From positions 1 to 10,623 of the forward strand of contig JAIRNL010000160.1 of assembly GCA_031258035.1 (NCBI GenBank): a stretch of DNA of 10,623 nt, in the 5' to 3' direction. Shown here piece by piece: positions 1-5,734 of this stretch; position 1 is the stretch's first letter; each line of letters starts with the position of its first letter. Below the pieces are notes generated by a model. That model was not told the origin of the DNA and did no database searches. It was given only the letters and a program-made list of their open reading frames with translations. The translations under genes and the position numbers were made by a program. Origin of the DNA: Azoarcus sp. (GTDB lineage: Bacteria; Pseudomonadota; Gammaproteobacteria; Burkholderiales; Rhodocyclaceae).

Positions 1-1110
1 ATCATGAATCCCACCAACGCGGTGCTGGAGCAGCGCATCGCGGCGATGGAAGGCGGCATCGGGGCGCTGGCGGTCGCCTCGGGCATGGCGGCGATCACCT
101 GCGCCATCCAGACCATTGCCGAAACCGGCGACAACATCCTCTCCGCCGCCACGCTCTACGGCGGTACCTACAATCTTTTTGCGCACACTTTCCCGCAGCT
201 GGGAATCGAGACGCGCTTTGCCGACTACCGCGACCCAACCAGCTTCCGCGGCCTGATCGATGGCCGTACCAAGGCCATCTATTGCGAATCCGTCGGCAAC
301 CCGCTCGGCAATATCACCGATTTCGCGCCGCTGGCCGCCATCGCCCACGATGCCGGCATTCCGCTCATCGTCGACAACACCGTGCCCTCTCCCTATCTGT
401 GTCGGCCTTTCGAGCACGGCGCGGATATCGTCGTGCATTCGCTCACCAAGTATCTCGGCGGGCACGGCAATTCGCTCGGCGGGGTCATTGTCGACGCGGG
501 GAAATTCCCCTGGGCGCGGCACGAAGCGCGTTTTCCGCGCCTGAGCACTCCCGATGCTTCCTATCACGGCGTGATCTATACCGAGGCGTTCGGCGAAGCG
601 GCCTATATCGGGCGCGCCCGCGTCGTGCCGCTGCGCAACCAGGGCGCGGCGCTTTCTCCCTTCAACGCTTTCCTGATCCTGCAAGGCGTGGAAACCGTCG
701 CCCTGCGCCTCGACCGCATCTGCGACAACGCCCTCAAGGTCGCGCAGTTCCTCGAACGTCACGCCAAGGTATCGTGGGTCAATTACGCCGGCCTGCCCGG
801 TCACCCCGATCACCCGCTGGTGCGGAAATACATGGCTGGCCGCGCTTCCGGCATCCTCACTTTCGGCGTCCGGGGCGGCATCGAGGCCGGCGCGCGCTTC
901 CAGGATGCGCTCCGGCTCTTCACCCGTCTGGTCAACATCGGCGACGCCAAATCGCTCGCCTGCCATCCGGCTTCCACCACGCACCGCCAGCTCAACGCCG
1001 AGGAGCTGGCAAAGGCCGGCGTGTCGCCCGACATGGTGCGGCTCTCCATCGGCATCGAGCACATCGACGATCTTCTCGACGACCTCGACCGCGCCCTGGC
1101 GGCTGCCTGA
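1..1110 (+). CDS. metY: O-acetylhomoserine sulfhydrylase (MetY), 5' end missing
   Basis: PLP-dependent enzyme of the Cys/Met metabolism family that makes homocysteine from O-acetylhomoserine and sulfide in the cytoplasm. The frame is open from base 1 (Ile-Met-Asn-Pro-Thr). In this family that stretch normally sits inside a YSRxxNPT-type motif, so the Met at base 4 is internal. About 369 residues are present against roughly 425-430 for the family, so some 60 N-terminal residues lie upstream of the window. Counting from the Met at base 4, visible landmarks are LYGGTYNLF (51-59), the cofactor-contacting Asp in VDNT (D124), and the Schiff-base lysine in HSLTKYLGGHG (K149, codon 448-450). The C-terminal block runs SLACHPASTTH and then VRLSIGIE. 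The long LYGGTYNLF region favours MetY over the shorter MetZ or MetB enzymes; this is inference from family knowledge. parE follows 47 bases downstream on the same strand, so the two could be co-transcribed. Confidence 0.9.
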   Translation: MMNPTNAVLEQRIAAMEGGIGALAVASGMAAITCAIQTIAETGDNILSAATLYGGTYNLFAHTFPQLGIETRFADYRDPTSFRGLIDGRTKAIYCESVGNPLGNITDFAPLAAIAHDAGIPLIVDNTVPSPYLCRPFEHGADIVVHSLTKYLGGHGNSLGGVIVDAGKFPWARHEARFPRLSTPDASYHGVIYTEAFGEAAYIGRARVVPLRNQGAALSPFNAFLILQGVETVALRLDRICDNALKVAQFLERHAKVSWVNYAGLPGHPDHPLVRKYMAGRASGILTFGVRGGIEAGARFQDALRLFTRLVNIGDAKSLACHPASTTHRQLNAEELAKAGVSPDMVRLSIGIEHIDDLLDDLDRALAAA

Positions 1111-1143
1111 GGAAAAGGCGCGTACAGGCAAACTCTCACCACA

Positions 1144-1161
1144 ACACAGGGTCGGCGATGG
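1144..1161 (+). repeat. short repeat copy 1, spans the parE start codon
   Basis: The 18 bases ACACAGGGTCGGCGATGG carry the AGGG ribosome binding site and the ATG of parE. They recur at 5656-5673 with a single mismatch (G to A). The sequence just upstream is also loosely similar in the two places (TCAC, one base, AC). It may be a copied leader piece or a coincidence. Confidence 0.4.
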
Positions 1162-3131
1162 CAGGCAAGCAATACGACGAATCATCTTTTCGCGTCCTCA
1201 AGGGGCTGGAGCCGGTGCGCGAGCGTCCGGGCATGTACACCCGCACCGACAGCCCGGCGCACATCATCCAGGAAGTCATCGACAACGCCGCCGATGAGGC
1301 GCTCGCCGGTTTCGCCCGGAAAATCCACGTCACGCTCTACCTCGACGGCTCGGTGAGCGTGGCCGACGACGGGCGCGGCATCCCCGTCGGGCTGCATCCC
1401 GAAGAGGGCGTGCCGGTCGTCGTGCTCGCTTTCACCCGGTTGCACGCCGGGGGCAAGTTCGACAAACGCACGGGCGAATCGGCCTATGCCTTCTCCGGCG
1501 GGTTGCACGGCGTCGGCGTCTCGGTGACGAACGCGCTCTCGACCCGGCTCGAAGTCGAAATCCGCCGCGACGGCCAGCTTTGGCGTATTGATTTCGCCGA
1601 CGGCGGCGAACGCATCGGCGAACTGCGCGCCCTCGACGGTTGCGGTCGCCAGACCGGGACGCAGGTGCGGGTGTGGCCGGATGCCCGATATTTCGAGTCG
1701 CCGCGCGTGCCGATGGCCGAACTCGAACGCCTGCTGCGCTCGAAGGCGGTATTGCTGCCGGGCGTCTCCGTGCGGCTCGACATCGAACAGGCCGACGGCA
1801 CCATGCAGGGCAAAAGCTGGAACTATCCGGGCGGACTCGCCGCCTATCTCGCCGAACTCGCCGCCGGACAGGCGCCGATCGCGCCCGTGTTCACCGGCGA
1901 AAAATACGCCGCCGACAACGACCCCGCTTTCGCCCCCGGCGAAGGCGCTTCATGGGCGCTGGCCTGGTACGAACAGTCCGTGCCGAGCGAGTCCTACGTC
2001 AACCTGATTCCGACCGTCTCGGGCGGCACGCACGAATCCGGGTTGCGCGCGGGGCTTTTCGAGGCACTGAAATCCTTCATCGACCACCACGCTCTTTTGC
2101 CGCGCGGCGTCAAACTGCAACAGGAAGACGCCTGCGCGCGCATGGGATTCATCCTCTCGGCGCGCTTGCTCGACCCGCAATTCCAGGGGCAGGTAAAGGA
2201 AAAGCTCAATTCGCGCGAGGCCGTCAGGCTGGTGTCGGCGCAGGTGCGCGACCCGTTCGAGATCTGGCTCAACAACCACGTCGAGGCTGGCCGCGCCATC
2301 GCCGAACTGGCTATCCGGCAGGCATTGGCGCGGCAGAAGAGCGCGCAGAAAGTCGAAAAGAAAAAATCCTCCGGCGTCGCGGTGCTGCCCGGCAAGCTCT
2401 CCGACTGCGAATCCAGCGACATCGGCGAAAACGAACTTTTCCTCGTCGAGGGCGACTCCGCCGGCGGCTCGGCCAAGATGGCGCGCGACAAAGAGACGCA
2501 GGCCATCCTGCCATTGCGCGGCAAGGTGCAGAACGCCTGGGAAATCGACCCCGACCGCCTCTTCGCCAACGCCGAAATCCACGACATTGCCGTGGCGCTC
2601 GGCGTCGACGCGCACGGCCCCGGCGATGAACCGGATCTCTCCGGCCTGCGTTACGGCAAGGTCGTCATCATGTCCGATGCCGATGTCGACGGCGCGCACA
2701 TCCAGACCCTGCTTCTCACGCTTTTTTTCCGCCACTTTCCCAAACTGATCGACGGCGGTCACATCTTCGTCGCCCAACCGCCGCTCTACCGCGTGGATGT
2801 CCCCGCGCAAGGCAAGAAACGCCCCGCCCGCCGCCTTTACGCCCTCGACGAAGGCGAACTGACCGCGATCCGCGAACGTCTGGCCAAAGAGGGTATCCGT
2901 CCCGACGCCATCGAAATCGGCCGCTTCAAGGGGCTGGGCGAAATGAACCCCGAGCAGTTGCGCGAAACCACGATGGCCACCGCCACCCGGCGCGTGCTGC
3001 CCGTGTGCGTGCGGGACGGCGCGCTCGCGCAGACGCGGCGCACGTTCAACCTGCTGATGGGCAAAGGCGAAGCCGCCGGACGGCGGGCATGGATGGAAGA
3101 GAAGGGGGACACGGTGGAGGCGGACGTCTGA
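1158..3131 (+). CDS. parE: DNA topoisomerase IV subunit B (ParE)
   Basis: ATPase subunit of the type IIA topoisomerase that, with ParC, decatenates daughter chromosomes. The 657-residue length fits ParE (E. coli 630) and is too short for GyrB (about 800). The GHKL ATPase domain shows E39 and N43 in EVIDNAADEALAG, DDGRGIP (70-76) and the lid GGLHGVGVS (114-122). The transducer lysine lies in QGQVKEKL (K347). The TOPRIM domain shows LVEGDSAGGSAK (E431), PLRGK (452-456), the metal-binding DADVDG (507-512) and GRFKGLGEMNP (588-598). The C-terminus closes with an RRAWMEEKGD-like tail typical of ParE. The start at 1158 is chosen because the ParE-like protein begins there, with AGGG six bases before it. 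The frame is also open far upstream, but that part overlaps metY and reads as an arginine-rich shadow. No parC is in the window. Confidence 0.97.
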   Translation: MAGKQYDESSFRVLKGLEPVRERPGMYTRTDSPAHIIQEVIDNAADEALAGFARKIHVTLYLDGSVSVADDGRGIPVGLHPEEGVPVVVLAFTRLHAGGKFDKRTGESAYAFSGGLHGVGVSVTNALSTRLEVEIRRDGQLWRIDFADGGERIGELRALDGCGRQTGTQVRVWPDARYFESPRVPMAELERLLRSKAVLLPGVSVRLDIEQADGTMQGKSWNYPGGLAAYLAELAAGQAPIAPVFTGEKYAADNDPAFAPGEGASWALAWYEQSVPSESYVNLIPTVSGGTHESGLRAGLFEALKSFIDHHALLPRGVKLQQEDACARMGFILSARLLDPQFQGQVKEKLNSREAVRLVSAQVRDPFEIWLNNHVEAGRAIAELAIRQALARQKSAQKVEKKKSSGVAVLPGKLSDCESSDIGENELFLVEGDSAGGSAKMARDKETQAILPLRGKVQNAWEIDPDRLFANAEIHDIAVALGVDAHGPGDEPDLSGLRYGKVVIMSDADVDGAHIQTLLLTLFFRHFPKLIDGGHIFVAQPPLYRVDVPAQGKKRPARRLYALDEGELTAIRERLAKEGIRPDAIEIGRFKGLGEMNPEQLRETTMATATRRVLPVCVRDGALAQTRRTFNLLMGKGEAAGRRAWMEEKGDTVEADV

Positions 3132-3147
3132 CCGGGGAGAGCCCCGG
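3132..3147 (+). terminator. GC-rich hairpin directly after the parE stop
   Basis: CCGGGG, a four-base loop AGAG, then CCCCGG: a perfect 6-bp stem starting one base after the parE stop codon, between the convergent parE and exbD genes. There is no T-tract on either strand. A classical intrinsic terminator is therefore not shown; it may act as a weak bidirectional terminator or protect the mRNA end. Confidence 0.4.
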
Positions 3148-3185
3148 CCACGCGGCGCTTGCGCGCGACGTCCCCATCGCTCGTC
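3146..3185. repeat. dispersed intergenic repeat, copy 1
   Basis: Between the convergent ends of parE and exbD. It reads GGCCACGCGGCG, CTTGCGCGC, a short variable part, then CCCCATCGCTC. The same blocks in the same order (GGCCGCGCGGCG, CTTGCGCGC, CCCCATCTCTC) follow the stop of the lipoprotein gene at 6971-7017, with small insertions. Both copies lie directly after a gene end. Confidence 0.45.
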
Positions 3186-3623
3186 CTATTGCGCGCCCCC
3201 GGCGATCGCGCCCGGGTCGGTCACGAAGCCGAGCTTGAGCACGCCGGCGCGCTGCGCCGCGGCCATCACCTGCAATACCGCTTCGTACTCGGCCTTGCGA
3301 TCGCCCCGGATGTGAAGTTCTGGCTGCGGCTGTTGCGCGGTCGCGGCAGTCAGGCGGGCGTCCAGTTCCGCTTCGGTGACGGGCTTGTCGTCCCAGTGCA
3401 CGCGGCCCAGGGCATCCACGGAGATCGTTACCGTCCGCGGCTCCACCCGGTTCACCTCGGTCTGCGCGCGCGGCAGATCCAGCTTCACCGAGTGCGTCAG
3501 GACCGGCACCGTGATGATGAAAATGATCAGCAGCACCAGCATGACGTCTACCAGCGGCGTCATGTTGATGTCGCTCACGTCGGCATCGTCGCCGTCGTCG
3601 AGGTCGGAGATCGAGGCGGCCAT
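3186..3623 (-). CDS. exbD: Biopolymer transport protein ExbD
   Basis: Inner-membrane, periplasm-facing partner of ExbB in the proton-driven motor that energises TonB. It has 145 residues, close to E. coli ExbD (141). A short acidic cytoplasmic N-terminus (DLDDGDDADVSDIN) is followed by MTPLVDVMLVLLIIFIITVP, a single membrane helix at about 23-42 carrying the conserved membrane Asp (D26) thought to take part in proton translocation. The rest is the small periplasmic domain ending ...KLGFVTDPG. The start at 3623 is preferred because the protein matches ExbD from there, AAGGGG lies seven bases upstream, and it sits one base after the exbB stop, which suggests translational coupling. The frame stays open a further 13 codons upstream, inside exbB. 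It is the last gene of the operon and ends convergently with parE. Confidence 0.95.
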   Translation of the reverse strand: MAASISDLDDGDDADVSDINMTPLVDVMLVLLIIFIITVPVLTHSVKLDLPRAQTEVNRVEPRTVTISVDALGRVHWDDKPVTEAELDARLTAATAQQPQPELHIRGDRKAEYEAVLQVMAAAQRAGVLKLGFVTDPGAIAGGAQ

Positions 3624-3624
3624 G

Positions 3625-4401
3625 TCAGTGCCCCTTCTGCACCGCGGCCAGCACGCCGCCATGAGGTTTCATCCCCGGCGGCGGCTCATGCGCCATCGAG
3701 ACCGCGGCCACTGGCGAGCCGGTCAGGAAATAGGCGTGCAGTTGGCGCGCGAAACGCTTGAGCTGCCCGGTCAGCGAGCGGTTGGCCCGGTTCAGCGCGT
3801 TGTAAGCCAGCACGGCGGGAATCGCCACAGCCAGGCCAAAGGCCGTCATGATCAGGGCCTCGCCCACGGGGCCAGCCACCTGGTCGATGCTCGCCTGGCC
3901 CGAGGTGCCGATGCCCACCAGCGCATGGTAGATGCCCCAGACCGTGCCGAACAGGCCGACGAAAGGCGCGGTGGAGCCCACCGAGGCCAACACCGACAGG
4001 CCCGAGCGCAACCGCTCCGCGCTCTCGTCGATGGCCCCGCGCATCGCCTCCGCGGCCCACTCGGCCAGGCTCAGCTGTCCGTGCAGTTCCTGCCGGTTGC
4101 TTTCGTGGTGCGCCACCGCGGCCTGCCCTTCAAGAGCCAGGTGCCGGAAGGGATTGAGGCTGGGCGCGGGCGCGCCCGACGCCTGCAAGGCTTGCAGCCC
4201 CTGCTCGAAGCTCGTGGCATGCCAGAATGCGGCGCTGGCTCTGGCTGCGCGGCGCAGCTTCATCAGCCGCCAGGCGCGCGTGACGATCAGCCACCAGGAA
4301 ACGATGGACATCAGGAGCAACAGCACGGCAACCGTCTTGATGACGGCGTCGCCCTGGCTCCAGAGAGCCGCCAGGCCGTAGGGGGAAGTATTCGGGTCCA
4401 T
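3625..4401 (-). CDS. exbB: MotA/TolQ/ExbB proton channel family protein ExbB
   Basis: Inner-membrane pore subunit that, with ExbD, couples the proton gradient to TonB. It has 258 residues. Three membrane segments are visible: about 21-43 (VAVLLLLMSIVSWWLIV), about 135-163 (SVLASVGSTAPFVGLFGTVWG), and about 183-203 (IMTAFGLAVAIPAVLAYNAL). A long cytoplasmic loop lies between the first two. The TAPFVGLFGTVWGI and AFGLAVAIPAVLAYN blocks are the family signatures. The ATG at 4401 is chosen because the ExbB-like sequence starts there (MDPNTSPYGL). An AGGA lies about 11 bases upstream, which is rather distant. The frame remains open to 4488, overlapping the tonB end, but that extension is not ExbB-like. 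ExbB, TolQ and MotA share the fold; adjacency to tonB and exbD decides for ExbB over TolQ. Confidence 0.95.
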   Translation of the reverse strand: MDPNTSPYGLAALWSQGDAVIKTVAVLLLLMSIVSWWLIVTRAWRLMKLRRAARASAAFWHATSFEQGLQALQASGAPAPSLNPFRHLALEGQAAVAHHESNRQELHGQLSLAEWAAEAMRGAIDESAERLRSGLSVLASVGSTAPFVGLFGTVWGIYHALVGIGTSGQASIDQVAGPVGEALIMTAFGLAVAIPAVLAYNALNRANRSLTGQLKRFARQLHAYFLTGSPVAAVSMAHEPPPGMKPHGGVLAAVQKGH

Positions 4402-4453
4402 ATTGGGATGAGTCCTTGTGAAGTGAATTGGAAAGGTTCGCCGGGCGAGGTCT

Positions 4454-5260
4454 TCACCGCCGCAGGGTGAAAGTGATGGGTTGCACATGCCGGAAGTCGA
4501 TGGGCTTGCCGCCCCGGCTGGCGGGCGTGAAACGCCAGCGCGCCACGGTCACCCGCGCGGATCTGTCCAGTTCCGGGTAGCCGCTGGAGCGTTCCACGCT
4601 GAGGTCGCCCACCGTGCCGTCGGCCCGCACCAGCACGGACAGTCGAACGGTGCCTTCCTCGCCGCGCCGGCGGGCGCCGGGGGGATACGGCGGAGCGGGG
4701 TTGTTCAGGTGGCGGGCATGGGCCAGGGGCGGCACCACCGCCTCCCCGGCGGGGCCGGCAGCCGCCGCATTCGATGCGCTTCCCGTATTCGAGGAGGTCG
4801 CCGGCTGCTCGGAGGCGACCGGGGCGGGCGACTCGGACACCGCCACCGGCGCCTCGGGTTCCGGTATTTCCTGGGGTTCTTCCCTGGGCACCGTGATCGA
4901 GCGTTTGGTGGGCGGCGCTTTCACGGGCGGCGGCGCTGGCTTGCGGCGCACGACGGGAGGCGGCTTGGGTTGCGGTTTCGGCGGCGGCGGCGTGATCGCG
5001 GGCGGCGCGACCTGCCGCGGCGCTTCGGCCACCAGCACGCCCGACAGCGTGGGCGGCTTGAAGTCGTCGGGCACGGGCGCGTGCAACCCGAGCAACACGC
5101 CAGTCAGCGCCGCCGCATGCAGAGCGCCCACAAACAGCAGCGCAGGCAGGCCATCTTTCCAGCGCGCCGGCTTCAATGCGGCGGAAGGCCCTGGCCCGGG
5201 TTCAGGCCCAGGCACCTGTAAATGTGGCACAGCCCCCATGGGGCGCGCAGTAGCTGTCAT
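4454..5260 (-). CDS. tonB: Energy transducer TonB
   Basis: Periplasm-spanning protein that carries ExbBD energy to outer-membrane receptors for siderophores, haem or cobalamin. It has 268 residues from the chosen start. The N-terminal cytoplasmic part is long (about 37 residues, rich in Pro and Gly). One membrane anchor runs at about 38-60 (LLFVGALHAAALTGVLLGLH) and holds a His (H48), as the TonB anchor does in E. coli. The Pro/Lys-rich periplasmic spacer spans about 87-145 and a low-complexity linker follows. The C-terminal TonB domain (about 185-268) shows NPAPPYPPGARRRGEEG, VRADGTVGDL and RWRFTPA. The ATG at 5260 has AAAGGA six bases before it; 20 further codons are open upstream without such a site. 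It is the first gene of tonB-exbB-exbD, with 52 bases to exbB. A Fur-like box lies about 170-190 bases upstream. Confidence 0.95.
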   Translation of the reverse strand: MTATARPMGAVPHLQVPGPEPGPGPSAALKPARWKDGLPALLFVGALHAAALTGVLLGLHAPVPDDFKPPTLSGVLVAEAPRQVAPPAITPPPPKPQPKPPPVVRRKPAPPPVKAPPTKRSITVPREEPQEIPEPEAPVAVSESPAPVASEQPATSSNTGSASNAAAAGPAGEAVVPPLAHARHLNNPAPPYPPGARRRGEEGTVRLSVLVRADGTVGDLSVERSSGYPELDRSARVTVARWRFTPASRGGKPIDFRHVQPITFTLRR

Positions 5261-5326
5261 GGCGTATCCTTTGCGTCGATGCGACCCGCTCGCTTTTGCT
5301 CCGACATGGCGAAACCCCACGGTTAC

Positions 5327-5353
5327 GGGGCTTTTGGGGGCTTTTGGGGGCTT
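5327..5353. repeat. tandem 10-base repeat in the tonB leader
   Basis: GGGG is followed by two exact copies of CTTTTGGGGG and a third partial copy starting CTT. The period of ten bases is about one helical turn. It lies between the Fur-like box and the tonB start, so it would be in the tonB 5' leader as C-rich RNA. No known riboswitch is recognised. Confidence 0.5.
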
Positions 5354-5372
5354 CCGGGAGCCTTCCCCGGAA
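5352..5372. other. stem-loop in the tonB leader
   Basis: TTCCGGG, a seven-base loop AGCCTTC, then CCCGGAA: a perfect 7-bp stem. It follows the tandem repeat directly (on the minus strand it comes first). There is no T-tract on either strand, so a terminator is not supported. Confidence 0.4.
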
Positions 5373-5428
5373 TGGCCAGTATGGCAGGCGCTATCGGGGC
5401 CGAACTATGCCACAAAAACGATCTGACT

Positions 5429-5447
5429 GAAAGTCATTCTAATTATC
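5429..5447 (-). promoter_or_regulatory. Fur-box-like operator upstream of tonB
   Basis: GAAAGTCATTCTAATTATC matches the 19-base E. coli Fur consensus (GATAATGATAATCATTATC) at 13 of 19 positions by hand alignment. It lies in a sharply AT-rich patch of an otherwise GC-rich region, upstream of tonB. On the minus strand it contains TAGAAT (5441-5436), a good -10 candidate, so a bound Fur would cover the promoter. tonB operons are classical Fur targets, which supports the reading. No clear -35 at the standard spacing is visible. Confidence 0.6.
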
Positions 5448-5655
5448 AATAGAGTGACATTACCTGCCCATTTCCCGCCCGGAACCCTTGTCGATCCTTT
5501 CGATCCGGCAGATCACAAAAGAGGGGCTTGCGCGGCTGGAGCGGGACACATACTTTGCAAAGGAATCGCCGCCCGGTATCCTGCTGGCGCCCGCCGGCCT
5601 TGCGTGTATTCCGCCGCTATTCGCCCGATGTCCCCGGCAACGCGGGGCAATCACG

Positions 5656-5673
5656 ACACAGGGTCGGCAATGG
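5656..5673 (+). repeat. short repeat copy 2 (parE-leader-like)
   Basis: ACACAGGGTCGGCAATGG matches the sequence over the parE start (1144-1161) at 17 of 18 bases. The ATG here opens only an 11-codon frame ending at 5705. If that frame is translated it would be a leader peptide 29 bases before the lipoprotein start. Confidence 0.4.
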
Positions 5674-5705
5674 AACCACGTTCCAGCCCCACGGACGCCA
5701 CATGA

Positions 5706-5722
5706 TTTTTATGGCATAAAAA
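5706..5722. promoter_or_regulatory. AT-rich perfect palindrome before the lipoprotein gene
   Basis: TTTTTATG, one central G, then CATAAAAA: a perfect 8+1+8 dyad. The one-base centre excludes a tight RNA hairpin, so a protein-binding DNA site is more likely. It touches the Shine-Dalgarno sequence of the lipoprotein gene (AAAAAGG, 5718-5724). A regulator bound here could block transcription just ahead of that gene. The regulator is not identifiable. Confidence 0.45.
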
Positions 5723-5734
5723 GGTAATCATACG

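Larger units (their letters stand above)
5448..5734. other. gene-poor stretch before the lipoprotein gene
   Basis: No gene can be supported here. Two overlapping short frames stay open on the + strand: 5454-5705 (GTG start, 83 codons) and 5488-5727. Neither has a convincing ribosome binding site or a recognisable protein. A weak 5-bp hairpin (CCCCG...CGGGG, 5632-5647) and the 15-bp dyad TGGAAC-CAC-GTTCCA (5671-5685) are visible. A tiny ATG reading frame of 11 codons begins at 5670 inside the second copy of the parE-leader repeat. Confidence 0.4.

Noticed and set aside
282..1157. Long N-terminal extension in the parE frame
   Set aside because: Arginine-rich out-of-frame reading of metY; true ParE homology begins at 1158 with a ribosome binding site.
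1950..2810. 286-residue minus-strand frame opposite parE
   Set aside because: Lies entirely inside the certain parE gene and shows no family motif.
3376..4470. 364-residue plus-strand frame opposite exbB and exbD
   Set aside because: Antisense shadow; the minus strand encodes clear ExbB and ExbD with membrane helices and signature motifs.
5327..5372. Cobalamin or other riboswitch in the tonB leader
   Set aside because: I looked for the conserved cobalamin-box type motifs and did not find them; only a tandem repeat and one stem are visible.
5454..5705. 83-codon GTG-start frame before the lipoprotein gene
   Set aside because: No ribosome binding site, no recognisable protein, and an overlapping frame of similar length is equally open, as expected in GC-rich spacers.
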